From NCBI GenBank assembly GCA_964034945.1, contig OZ035960.1:63665470-63729469 (forward strand): DNA of 64,000 nucleotides. Reading direction: 5' to 3'. Source of the stretch: Chrysopilus asiliformis (lineage: Eukaryota > Arthropoda > Insecta > Diptera > Rhagionidae). Positions 54,705-64,000 of this stretch are shown here, piece by piece. The notes below the pieces were generated by a model that was not told the DNA's origin, did not search any database, and saw nothing but the letters and a program-made list of their open reading frames with translations. The translations under genes were made by a program, and so were the position numbers. How positions within the stretch are numbered: the stretch's first letter is position 1; the number at the start of each line of letters is the position of its first letter.

Positions 54705-55001
54705 ATGATTGCGATGAGGGATGTGTGGAACGACAGAGACCAATCGGATGATGACCAGCAGGTTATGAACTTCGATTTTCTTATGTCTGTATACTCCCTG
54801 CACATCCAGCGTCTCGACCAGCGCTATAAGTCCAATATAAAATCTCCATCATCAGAACCCAATGTTTTGGAAAAATTATTTGGGTGGAATGACTTCAAAA
54901 TTGGCATTGACCGAGTTTACCTCGCATGCCCATTCCAGTTTGGTAACACTCAATTAGTCAAGTGGCCAAATAAGTTACGGTATATGCCGGAGAGCATTTA
55001 A
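54705..55001 (+). CDS. Hypothetical 98-codon ORF
   Basis: ATG-initiated frame with a polar, acidic start (DVWNDRDQSDDDQQ) and mixed protein-like composition (SVYSLHIQRLDQRYKSN, DRVYLACPFQFGNTQL). It ends just before the MITE at 55022. No domain recognised and no promoter or intron evidence; it could be a fragment of an exon or of a transposon gene. It is one of few frames here with balanced composition. Confidence 0.25.
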   Translation: MIAMRDVWNDRDQSDDDQQVMNFDFLMSVYSLHIQRLDQRYKSNIKSPSSEPNVLEKLFGWNDFKIGIDRVYLACPFQFGNTQLVKWPNKLRYMPESI

Positions 55002-55021
55002 AATATGTTTATCTGTCATTA

Positions 55022-55584
55022 GCTGCGTTCCCGACTCATTTAAAAACTACTGCGAAGTACTGTCCAGCAACTTTTCTCAGGAACGCACTTTTGGATGATT
55101 ACTAGTAAAATATAACCTCACAATTATAGAGCGCACACAATTTGAAAATTGTAAATATGAAAATAATTTCGCAATCAACAGAGATACAAAATATTTGAGA
55201 AGAAAATGAAACTAAATAGAATAAATGAACCTGCAATGAGGGAAAAGGCCATATTTTATGCGTTATCGCCATAATTTCGAGATCAGAAACAAAACATTAA
55301 ACACATATTTCAATTTAGAGATATTAGAAATTCGCGTGGTTATTCCAACACAGTAATTGCAATCTAATTTTATTCTGGAGAAAATTTGTACTTCAAATCA
55401 AATGTTTTCCTTGATTTTTCATAGCGGGAGTGTTTTAATGTACGAAAACAAACAAAAGTGACAATTCGTTCTAACCTTAAAACCCGGATTTGCACACGAA
55501 AATTTAGTGCGGACTAAGAGGATGTGTAGATGCGAATGTTAAGCAGTACTTCGCAGTAGGGTTTTCATGGACCGGGAACGCAGC
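55022..55584. mobile_element. MITE, TA TSD
   Basis: A 563-bp element with termini GCTGCGTTCCCG / CGGGAACGCAGC, a second inverted block CTACTGCGAAGTACTG / CAGTACTTCGCAGTAG, and TA at 55020-55021 and 55585-55586. Confidence 0.75.
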
Positions 55585-55903
55585 TATTGTATGTTAAATC
55601 AAAATGGAAATATTTGTTTCTGCTTATAACCAACGTTATTCAGCCACCGTGAGTTATTATTTATTGACATTTGGTTTTAAAAAGGTAGAGATTTTCCACA
55701 AAGTTACGAAAACAAAAGATGAAGTTAGGTTTTATACAACTAGCTACCCTAACCCAGTTGGTATTCACTAAAGGGGTGTATTTAACCGAGTCATGTACTA
55801 GGTGTATACCTCGGGACCAAATTAGTGATTTCACCGAGTTGGTACTTCGAGATTAACACGGTCATTGTCTTATCACACTATACTTAAATAACAATATTAT
55901 ACT
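55585..55903. other. No gene recognised
   Basis: AT-rich DNA; nothing supported. Confidence 0.4.
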
Positions 55904-56180
55904 TTTGACGTGGATACGTCTTGGATTTTGGTTATGGGGGTACAAACTAGAAAATCGCCTTGCTGCCATGATAACAAATTTGCAATCGATGATACTCGAT
56001 AGTTTGTGGTGATATCCGAACAGAAACTGTGTTATAAGATGAGGCCTACATTAAAGCATTGTTTAGGGTATTTTGTTATGTTAAACTATGTTCAATTATT
56101 TTTTTAAAGACCAAAATCAAAATTTTTACTGCCGCTGTTATGCTGTGTTTGCTGCTTGTAGTACAGATTTCACATTTATA

Positions 56181-56605
56181 AGCGCATATCAGAATGAAGC
56201 AGCATTCGCTGCGGCAGCAAAACTGCCTTGGCAGTAAAATTGGTTTTGCTGACTTCCATCACGGAATGGAGCAGCACGAATCCGGAGTAAAATCAGTTTG
56301 ATAGTTTTCATTTGTTTGATTTTCTCGTGAAATTTTGTTAATTTATCTATTCGTTCATAAAATGTCTACAGTAATTGATGATTTAGATAAAATTAATGAA
56401 GGCATTAGCGTTCTGACGGCGTATAGCGTATATTCGAACTATATGGAAAATTTACTGCTCGGGCAGCGTCAGTAAAAATAGAAATAACGCTAAAAAAGCA
56501 GCGAGAATTTTTGCTGCTTTTAGCACGTCATAATTTTGCTCTTAGCCAATGGGAAACTTTTGCTGCCCGCTGCCCTGAAAACGCTGCTGCATTCTGATAT
56601 GGACC
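56181..56605 (+). mobile_element. PIF/Harbinger-type MITE, TSD ATA
   Basis: Near-identical to 17313-17738 (termini AGCGCATATCAGAATG / CATTCTGATATGGACC), flanked by ATA (56178-56180, 56606-56608). Same mini-ORF inside. Two copies with different flanks confirm mobility. Confidence 0.85.
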
Positions 56606-57118
56606 ATACTCTTTTTATGCTTCTCCTTTGTGTGTATTGAATCTGATGTATTGAATGTCATGTTATTTCGTTATTTTCGCTCTTAACGGCAAAAGCATTT
56701 GCTGTCGTTCTTTGAAACGAAAATTATTCTTTGAAACGAAAATTATTTCTATTTAAGTTTTCGCTCCTTGTTTAAAGCGGTTTGTGGGTCTCGCATGAAT
56801 CAAAGCCTCGAGCGATGGCTGGTGGGTATGATGCACACACACATATAAGTATGTATTTTACTACTGAGAGAACGATATTGCGCTCCCATCATTAAAGTTC
56901 TGTTCAGGGTTGTGACTTTTGATTTTCGAAATCGTAGTAAACCGGCCGAAAAATAGTAGTAGAATCGATGAAATTGTAGTAAATTTATGTAAAACCTTCG
57001 TCATTATATATATAACTAATTTGAACGAAATACTAGAAATGGGAGCGTTTTGAACACTGTATGTATGATATTTATTTCATACTTCTCTTATCATAAGCCG
57101 ATTATAAATAAAATTATT

Positions 57119-57370
57119 ATACCCGTATGGTGAAACCGAATATCTCAAAAACGGTGCATCTTATCAAAAAAGTGCAAGAACAAAAGTTATTTAGGATATG
57201 ATTCTACATAAAACTCCCATACATCAAAATCCGATTGGAATAAATTAAAAAAAATCTAATTAGAAAGTTTGACTTCAAACTGGAATTTTGATACAACTGT
57301 TCGCCGTTCACTTAAATCACCATACGGATTTTCAATAATTGCCAGATTGGCAATTATAGCTTTTGTTATG
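57119..57370 (+). mobile_element. X element, undisrupted short copy
   Basis: ATACCCGTATGGTGAAACC at the 5' end, a mirrored CACCATACGG ~70 bp from the 3' end, the hairpin AATTGCCAGATTGGCAATT, and end GCTTTTGTTATG. Subterminal inverted repeats plus a 3' hairpin, with GTCY tracts in the long form, fit DINE-1/mini-me-like non-autonomous Helentrons; this is inference from structure. Confidence 0.7.
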
Positions 57371-57493
57371 TTTTAAATAAAAATTTGTTTCCTTAATTTC
57401 CTTTTCACTAAAATTTCTTACTTAAATATCTAATGGCGATCGTTGTAGGCGGATCCACGTCTTCTGGCCGTCTCTACGAGACAGACACCTGCT

Positions 57494-57870
57494 TTTTTAG
57501 TCGCAAATTACTATTTTTTTACCTGTCAAAATATTCAAATTGAAAATCCCAACAGTGTTTACGGTCAATATTCGCATATTTTTTTAACACTAGTCCACAA
57601 ATAAAAACATAACAAAAGCTATAATTGCCAATCTGGCAATTATTGAAAACCCGTATGGTGATTTAAGTGAACCGCAAAGACCACGATTAGACGCAGACAC
57701 ACTGAGCTTCCACACTGAACCTCTCGTGATTACACAGGTTGAGCTGAACCCAAACGAAAATGAAACGAATGGAAATTGGGCCATTTTGTTTTTAATTTCG
57801 TGTTTGTGAAAAGTTTTTTTTGTATTTAATTTCGTGTTTGTGAGTGTCAGATACACCGGGGTGTTGCTCG
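57494..57870. other. Repeat fragments, no gene
   Basis: 57605-57672 is a short inverted X fragment (CATAACAAAAGCTATAATTG). The rest has no supported frame. Confidence 0.5.
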
Positions 57871-58029
57871 TATCCCTGCCAAATTTGTCATCAGGGCGTC
57901 ATCGAGGACGTCATTATGACATATCTGGTGACCGTCATGGGAATTCTCTTATGACATTTGTTCGGAGGTGGTAGATTTGGTCATTATATACTGCTTATAA
58001 CTTTCGTGCTTCTCGATGACCCTCTCGAT

Positions 58030-58160
58030 GACATTGTTCGACGTGTCATGATGACGTCCTAGTGACTTGCCTCGATGACGTCCTCATGACATTGTTCGAC
58101 GTGTCATGATGACGTCCTAGTGACTTGCCTCGATGACGTCCTCATGACATGTTGATGATG
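58030..58160 (+). repeat. 58-bp tandem repeat x ~2.2
   Basis: GACATTGTTCGACGTGTCAT at 58030 repeats at 58088, with repeated CGATGACGTCCTCATGAC. Nearly identical units. Confidence 0.85.
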
Positions 58161-58609
58161 TCCCAGCGACTTGTCGTGAAATAAAAGATATTTTCTAATA
58201 TTTTTTTCTTTTATTTCAAACACTTGTACATATTAAACATATGGTATAATAAAGTAAATTTTAAAACTAAAATCAAACTGCTCACGATATTTCCTATATT
58301 AAAAGAATTTTAATTAATGATTCATACTGACAACACAGTGTTACCTTCTTTCTACTGTTCGCCTTATTTATGCGGTTATGGGCTTTTAAAATAAATTGTC
58401 GTAGCTCTTTCTCGACTGGTGGACTTTCGACATCCTGGCAACAATCTATATTAAGAAAAGTTGAAAACAAAAAAATGTTTATCAAAAAGTATAATATAGT
58501 ATGTTCGACAGGCTAATCGGTCCAAAATTAGCTTCAATGGTGTTGATTGAAACGCATTAATTATTCCTTTTTTGTAGTTTTATTTTTTTATTATTATTTT
58601 ATTTTAGCT

Positions 58610-58649
58610 GCTCAACGTTTCGGTCACGATGGTGACCATCTTCAGGAGC
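58610..58649 (-). ncRNA. Hammerhead ribozyme of the Penelope-like element
   Basis: The minus strand reads GCTC-CTGAAGA, then a perfect stem GGTCAC-CATC-GTGACC, then GAAA-CGTT and GAGC. CTGANGA and GAAA are the conserved hammerhead core boxes. GCTC/GAGC closes stem I and the GGTCAC hairpin is stem II. Stem III is minimal (ACGT, self-complementary), as described for Penelope-type ribozymes that may act as dimers. Cleavage would fall after GTT. Confidence 0.75.
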
Positions 58650-59028
58650 CTTATGTCTAAATACAATACAAAATCATCAAAATTGTGAAAAAATATAATG
58701 TCTGTTGTTGCTTTAGTCTAACTGTTACTTACAAATTATTTATTGGAGGAATTGCATGTCGTGTTTATATTAATGTCGGTGTAATAAGAAATTGAACACT
58801 TATGTTCATAATCAGCAAAAATAAAAATAAAAACATTAAGCACGTTGTAAACTTAAAAACAGAATAAATCCAAGAATAATGAAAATAAATAAACAAATAT
58901 AATAAATTAAACACGACGTCACAAAATGGCTAATTTAACTAAAAAATGTATTCTCGAAGAACAGCTGACTGTTAAATCACAGTGAGCACAACAACAGTTT
59001 TTTCTTTCTTAGTATTGTTCACTCAGTT

Positions 59029-60072
59029 TCAGTACCGTATACGTTTGTTGTCATCGTTGTGTTCGTCATCGTCAGAGAGAATTCTTTTTCTTTTTCTTTT
59101 ATTTTCTATTCTGTCGTTTAAGAGCGCGCAATATACAGCAGAGATGTGATCTGTGTCTCGTTTTATATTGTAAGTGTCTTCACTGTATATGTGTAGGGCT
59201 TCGACAGTGAGTCTTTTGCTGTAGTTACTCTGTGTCGCTAAAATTTCTGTCTTTTCAAAATCTGGTTCGTGTCTATGTGTTTTGTAATGTTCAACTAAGG
59301 CTGTGTGTGGTATGTCATCAGATATTTTATTTTCTCTTGTTCTCTTTAAGTCGTTTATGTGGTTACTAATTCTTTTTTCCAAATGTTGTTTGGTTTGTCC
59401 AACATAGTTTAGGTTGCACTTTATGTTATCTTCTCCGTTTCCTTTGCATGGAATTTTATAAATGACATTTGTTTGTTTCAATTTAGGTATAGGGTCTTTT
59501 AATTTACTATATATATCGCGTAATGTTGTTTTGTTTCTGTATGCTAACATTGTATTTTTTGTGTGTTCTTTTAATGTTTTAGTTATTCTTTCTGTAACAC
59601 CTTTGACATAAGTAATGCTCCTATAAATATAGGTATCATTACTTCTATCAATTGGTGTAAGTGGAGTTTCATCGTTGTTTCTTCTAGTTCTTTGTAATTT
59701 GTTAATTAGTTTTACCGGGTAATTATTTTGAAGTAGTATATTTTTAAGTATTTTTCTGTTTTTAAGGTGGAATTTGGGTGAACTGAGTGTTAGGACTGTT
59801 TTTATGAATTGTTTTGCTGTATTTATTTTTTGTGATTCGGGGTGATTGGATAAATAATTGAGTATGCGGTTCGAAGTGATTGCTTTTTGGTACCAATCTG
59901 TGTCAATGGTGTTGTTATGATTTCTAATACATGTGACATTAAGGTATGACAGTTTGTTGTTATGTTCAATTTCGTGTGTGAATTGGATTTTTGGGTGAAA
60001 CGAATTTAATTTTAGTAGGGTTTGATCTATTTTATTTTTTGGAATAATCGCAAATATATCATCTACATATTT
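59029..60072 (-). pseudogene. Penelope-like RT (partial) and GIY-YIG endonuclease
   Basis: A continuous minus-strand frame to the stop at 59029. It opens with KYVDDIFAII, the RT palm catalytic motif (YVDD); fingers and most of the palm are missing. The RT thumb/linker follows, then the GIY-YIG nuclease: NVIYKIPCK (GIY position), NYVGQTKQHLEKRISNHI (YIG position and catalytic Arg) and TVEALHIYSE (catalytic Glu). It ends in a basic, acidic-patched tail (KRKRKRIL, DDDEHNDDN) that could be a nuclear signal. The frame extends upstream to 60165 only through antisense of the inverted copy. In these elements the nuclease nicks target DNA for RT priming. Without the RT front it cannot be autonomous. 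Confidence 0.9.
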
Positions 60073-60831
60073 AACCAAACAACATTTGGAAAAAAGAATT
60101 AGTAACCACATAAACGACTTAAAGAGAACAAGAGAAAATAAAATATCTGATGACATACCACACACAGCCTTAGTTGAACATTACAAAACACATAGACACG
60201 AACCAGATTTTGAAAAGACAGAAATTTTAGCGACACAGAGTAACTACAGCAAAAGACTCACTGTCGAAGCCCTACACATATACAGTGAAGACACTTACAA
60301 TATAAAACGAGACACAGATCACATCTCTGCTGTATATTGCGCGCTCTTAAACGACAGAATAGAAAATAAAAGAAAAAGAAAAAGAATTCTCTCTGACGAT
60401 GACGAACACAACGATGACAACAAACGTATACGGTACTGAAACTGAGTGAACAATACTAAGAAAGAAAAAACTGTTGTTGTGCTCACTGTGATTTAACAGT
60501 CAGCTGTTCTTCGAGAATACATTTTTTAGTTAAATTAGCCATTTTGTGACGTCGTGTTTAATTTATTATATTTGTTTATTTATTTTCATTATTCTTGGAT
60601 TTATTCTGTTTTTAAGTTTACAACGTGCTTAATGTTTTTATTTTTATTTTTGCTGATTATGAACATAAGTGTTCAATTTCTTATTACACCGACATTAATA
60701 TAAACACGACATGCAATTCCTCCAATAAATAATTTGTAAGTAACAGTTAGACTAAAGCAACAACAGACATTATATTTTTTCACAATTTTGATGATTTTGT
60801 ATTGTATTTAGACATAAGGCTCCTGAAGATG
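60073..60831 (+). mobile_element. Inverted partial copy of the same Penelope-like element
   Basis: Mirror of 58636-59390, nearly identical, covering the GIY-YIG half (open to 60439, including ISNHINDLKRTRENK), the 3' non-coding region and the first half of the ribozyme. It stops inside stem II at 60831 (CTGAAGATGG), so this ribozyme is broken. Inverted partial copies are typical of Penelope elements. Confidence 0.9.
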
Positions 60832-61763
60832 GCCGTGTTTAAGACGGATCATTGATTCATCCGTCCAAAGTACCCGATTCCAATATTCCGGAATTTTTAA
60901 TACTTTAATAGTAAAAAGGCGATGAAAATGTATTAAAAACTCCGGAATATTGGAATCGGGTACTTTGGACGGATGAATCAATGATCCGTCTTAAACACGG
61001 CCATGGACGTGATTGGGTATGGCGAAAAAAAACGAATCCTTGGCTTCCCGGTACCCGAAACCCACATTAAAGTCATGTGACAAGGGTGTGATTGTTTGGG
61101 GATGCATTTCCAGTTACGGCCGTGGTAAAATTGTGTTGCTGGAGGGAAATGTTAACTCAAACGTGTACCTTAGACTGTTGCAAGAAGTTATAATACCTGA
61201 AGGCAAGCGGTCAATATGAGACGATTTCATACTTCAGCAGGATAATGCACCTATACACAACGCCACAATTGTACAGAAATACCTTAAGAGACATCATATA
61301 ACGGTTTTTAAATGGCCACCATAGAGTCCAGATCTTCCGCCGATCGAAAATGTATGGGCTTGGTTAAAAATGAAGGTTGCTGAATGTCAACCACGAAATC
61401 TCCTTGAACTGAAAAGCTGTATTCAGCAACAATGGCTAAAATTTACAAACGAAGAATGCAGAAAGCTTACGCTTTCTATATCCAACCGTTTAAACATCAT
61501 GTCCCACCGAAAAGGTGGCCATTGTGGTTGTTAAAGTCTGGTGTTAACCTACTTTTGACTGCCTTAAAAATTCAAATGTTTAAGTTTAGCTCTATTTAAA
61601 AAAATCCTTCAAATTTTTTTGCCTTTTTCTTACCAAAAATAAAAAAGAAGACATTATTTGTTTTATTAGTCACAATACTTTTGAGTAAATTTTTTATTTT
61701 CTACTATTAAACATGCCTTCTTTCAAAAATCCGGTCGTGTTAACCTACTTTTGTGAGGTACTG
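60832..61763 (+). mobile_element. Tc1-like 3' half with a fold-back start
   Basis: Begins with a 62-bp inverted repeat (60832-60893 against ~60944-61005, CCGTGTTTAAGACGGATC), then the 3' half of a Tc1-type transposase and a 3' terminus GTGAGGTACTG followed by TA (61764-61765). The motif GTTAACCTACTTTTG occurs at 61545 and 61738, an inner and outer repeat as in IR/DR-type Tc1 ends. Confidence 0.8.
60948..61533 (+). pseudogene. Tc1-type transposase, broken C-terminal half
   Basis: Reads PEYWNRVLWTDESMIR (first catalytic Asp), a frameshift in the A-run at ~61027, then GVIVWGCISSYGRGKIVLL, stop TGA at 61217, DDFILQQDNAPIHNA (second Asp), stop TAG at 61322 in the place of the Gln before SPDLPPIENVWAWLK (third acidic residue region), and ends CGC at 61530. 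Two stops and a frameshift make it dead. Family D,D34E. Confidence 0.9.
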
Positions 61764-62145
61764 TATGTTGGGTTTTTTATTGTAAATTAAATTTTGAATA
61801 ATAATATAATTATACTTACTTTTTTTTAGAGTCAATATTTCCAGGAGGCACGAAAAATTTACGCGTCGTACTCGCACAAAATTTTCAAGGAAATGATAAA
61901 ACATTCTCCTCAAGTAACAGTACATTAATTTTACCGGTGCACGACCGAGACAAACCCGACTTCCAATCGGTGATTATCGATAATTGTTGAAGATCATACC
62001 GACGACACCCTCGATGACTCGTCACTGACATGTCATCTAGAGGATGATTTTCGTTCTTTTTTTACTTACCAAACCGCAAAAAAGTGGTTGTGTGGGTTTG
62101 TTGCCATGGTTGTGTGGGAAAGTTAGTGACAAAAATTTGGCAGGG
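61764..62145. other. Non-coding right part of the 57874 element
   Basis: A T-run followed by AG at 61827-61830 could be a splice acceptor before a short plus-strand frame (SIFPGGTKNLRVVLAQ...) ending near 61988. This is too weak to call an exon. The rest has GACGACACCC and GATGACTCG motifs echoing the left end. Confidence 0.3.
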
Positions 62146-62148
62146 TAT

Positions 62149-63604
62149 GCTTTAATCAAAACCGTTGTCTGACTTTTATTCCAGTTTGCCATTGAATAAA
62201 CAAATTTTAGCTAAACAACATGTACGCACTCTACGACGATCACTGAGTAAATGATTTTTTTGTAACAAGTGGAAATGAATCAGCCAATCAGCATCCTTGA
62301 GCAACTGAAATTTTTAGTTTGGGTTCGACTTTTCGTGTCATCGTTCCCACTTCGTCACTCGCCCGTAAAGAGTCGATTTGTGGCGCCACACTAAGCGCGT
62401 GTAATCGTGCTCAAACAGTTGTATCAAAATTCCACTTTGAAGTCACTCTTTCCAATAAGATTTTTTTAAAGGTAGAACCTGAATCGTATGTCGATGCGTC
62501 CGTCATGCGTCCGTCACGTTGACAGTTCGAGTAAAATCAACGGGCTGCTATGAGTACTCCCATAATAATGCGTTTTCCGATGCGGCAACCGCATAGATAG
62601 GGATTGCAATACCGGTAAACGGTAAACCGGTTTACCGGTAAATCGGCTGAAAATGCATAATTTTTTTACCGGTAATTTTACAGCTCATTACCGGTCAATT
62701 CGGTAAAAACATTCAGGGAATTCACAGTCCTCTTTTAAATTGCGGGTAAATTTACCGCTCGGTAATTCAGTCAAATTTAACAGATTTTTACCAAGACGGT
62801 AATTTGGTTCATGTAAAAATGAATTACCGGATTCGGTAATTGTATGCATGCCTTGAGTCGTGTTTTTCAGCCTCGGTATTCGGTATCAAAAATCAACCGC
62901 GGGTGGCGCTAGTAATGTTTTTAGTTATCAAATTTTTTCGCTGGTTATCTCATCGGACTGCAATTTTTTTCAATTTTGATAGCCGTTGCCACAATAGAAA
63001 TTCAAAAGAATACATCAAACATGGATTTAAAGGTATTTGATATATTTTACAATCAAATTCGCAGTTCATGATTTGGTCACTTATCAAATAAAAGCGCTGT
63101 TCTCAAATCTGTGCTGTGGGATGTTCACAGCAGAATATTTTCAGTCTTTTAATATTACCGAAAATACCGAATACCGAAGAGGACTGTGAATACCCTCATT
63201 ATTTTTATAGTGAGGCGTGAAACTACTCTTGTTATGAATACATTAAATGTTATACGTATTTAAAAGTGTTTTCTTTTAACTCAACCAAATTTAAATTCAA
63301 TATATTAATGTGGATGATTATTACTAGTGAAAAAAAAATTTTTTTATATGCGTTGGTGAGTAGACTTCAAACTCAAAGTATGAGCAAAAGTTTTCCAATT
63401 TCCCGGTAGCGTTTTTTACTTTTTACAGTTATTTATATATTATAAATATTTTTTTACGTATTATAACATTAAACAAAGCGATACTAAACATGAATGGTTT
63501 CTATCTCGCTTGAACTTTAGGCGCTATTGAAAAATTTCTGAGAGAAAAGATATTGAGAGAAATTTTTTCAAAAGTTTTTCGCTCATTTGTCTTTCCACTA
63601 TATG
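62149..63604. repeat. Repeat fragments incl. ACCGGTAA-rich tract
   Basis: 62412-62475 is a short X fragment. 62605-62850 is dense in ACCGGTAA/TTACCGGT palindromic motifs. GGGAATTCACAGTCCTC (62717) and GAGGACTGTGAATACCC (63181) are inverted ends of a probable MITE related in its first bases to 40442. No supported gene. Confidence 0.5.
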
Positions 63605-63612
63605 GAAAGCCC

Positions 63613-63893
63613 CACGGCATACAGACAAACAAGGTATGCTGTAAACTTTTGATAGTCAGGTGTGACGTCATTTGTGCCGAATTTTTTAAATTAATTTTTA
63701 TGTTTATTGATCACTATTTAATGCAATCAGTCCACTAATTTACAAATATTTAATTTAAATCGCACAAATTTAAAAAAAAACCATCCAGAATACAAAATTC
63801 CTTCTGCACTTCACGAACTAATCGGCACAAGTGACGTAGCAACGAAATGTCAGATTTGAGTTTACAGCATACCTTGTTTGTCTCTATGCCGTG
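63613..63893. mobile_element. hAT-type MITE, TSD GAAAGCCC
   Basis: A 281-bp element with ~35-bp inverted termini CACGGCATACAGACAAACAA / GTTTGTCTCTATGCCGTG and exact 8-bp repeats GAAAGCCC (63605-63612, 63894-63901). Non-coding. Confidence 0.9.
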
Positions 63894-63939
63894 GAAAGCC
63901 CTATATCAGAATTTGACACTAGTGATTGGCTCTCAAAAT

Positions 63940-64000
63940 CAGCGCCGGCTCTATGGTTCTATGCGCCCTATGCAAGTTATTTTTTTGCGCCCTTTTTGTT
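63940..64000 (+). mobile_element. Start of a hAT-like element, cut by window end
   Basis: CAGCGCCGGCTCTATGG and the next ~44 bp are identical to 49284-49344. The element continues beyond the window. Confidence 0.6.

Larger units (their letters stand above)
55904..57493 (+). repeat. L repeat, copy with MITE and X insertions
   Basis: TTGACGTGGATACGTC to GAGACAGACACCTGC. It contains the Harbinger MITE at 56181-56605 and X at 57119-57370. It supplies empty sites for the elements at 23644, 24477 and for BEL (TTATG at 57366-57370). Confidence 0.85.
58606..60072 (-). mobile_element. Penelope-like retroelement, 5' truncated
   Basis: Minus-strand 3' part of a Penelope-like element: end of the reverse transcriptase, GIY-YIG endonuclease, 3' non-coding region and hammerhead ribozyme. 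The 5' end is cut just upstream of the RT catalytic box at ~60072, where an inverted copy of its own 3' part begins. Confidence 0.92.
57874..62145. mobile_element. Candidate TIR element carrying PLE and Tc1 pieces
   Basis: Inverted ends CCCTGCCAAATTTGTCA and GTGACAAAAATTTGGCAGGG with TAT on both sides (57871-57873, 62146-62148). Near the ends the sequence is rich in RTGACGTC-type motifs on both sides. The interior holds the Penelope-like pair and the Tc1 remnant. The short termini make chance or a different boundary possible. Confidence 0.5.

Noticed and set aside
61804..61990. Possible coding exon after a T-run/AG acceptor
   Set aside because: About 50 codons, no partner exon and no recognisable domain.

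Overview
The window looks like a stretch of a large, AT-rich insect nuclear genome made almost entirely of transposable elements. I see no host gene I can defend. A dipteran is plausible but unproven: the window holds short dispersed repeats resembling the dipteran DINE-1/mini-me group (GTCY microsatellite, subterminal inverted repeats, hairpin near the 3' end), plus hAT, PIF/Harbinger, Tc1/mariner and pogo-like DNA transposons, a Penelope-like element and a BEL/Pao LTR retrotransposon. Insertions repeatedly carry exact target-site duplications (TSDs), and several have an uninterrupted 'empty' copy of the same target elsewhere in the window, so nesting order can be read directly.

Layout. 1-2.1 kb: small MITEs. 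2.4-10.3 kb: minus-strand tandem array of three Helitron-like units; one unit holds a pogo-like element, which holds a dispersed repeat, which holds a PIF/Harbinger element. 10.5-14.4 kb: a TIR element containing a full hAT with a truncated transposase. 15-20 kb: a hAT MITE inside a hAT MITE, a Harbinger MITE, and an internally deleted mariner that splits an unrecognised coding remnant. 21-28.3 kb: several MITEs, short tandem repeats, an ~890-bp GGGAAA-type satellite and a Helitron-like element split by a hAT. 28.65-38.01 kb: a structurally complete, very young BEL/Pao element with a long gag-pol frame and an extra 3' ORF. 38.3-44.5 kb: an old inverted BEL LTR split by a hAT, a TTAA MITE, a perfect-palindrome Tc1 element and an abutting pogo-like element. 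44.5-57.5 kb: tandem repeats, Helitron-like pieces, another hAT, MITEs and two more copies of the 'L' repeat. 57.9-62.1 kb: a candidate TIR element containing a 5'-truncated Penelope-like element with a hammerhead ribozyme, its own inverted partial copy, and a broken Tc1 transposase. 62-64 kb: repeat fragments and one hAT MITE.

Two names are used below. 'L' is a ~0.95-1.2 kb repeat, clearest at 50964-51915. 'X' is a ~250-bp element (longer in some copies) that begins ATACCCGTATGG and ends GCTTTTGTTATG. One copy of L is spread in colinear pieces over ~17 kb (20998-38140), and another, inverted, over ~13 kb (2004-14977), because later elements landed inside it.

The only intact-looking protein-coding capacity is the BEL element: gag, protease, reverse transcriptase, RNase H and integrase in one 1737-codon frame, followed by a 216-codon ORF with a duplicated 45-residue module that I cannot assign. 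Other coding pieces are transposase or retroelement remnants, two related fragments of an unidentified conserved protein, and one weak hypothetical ORF.
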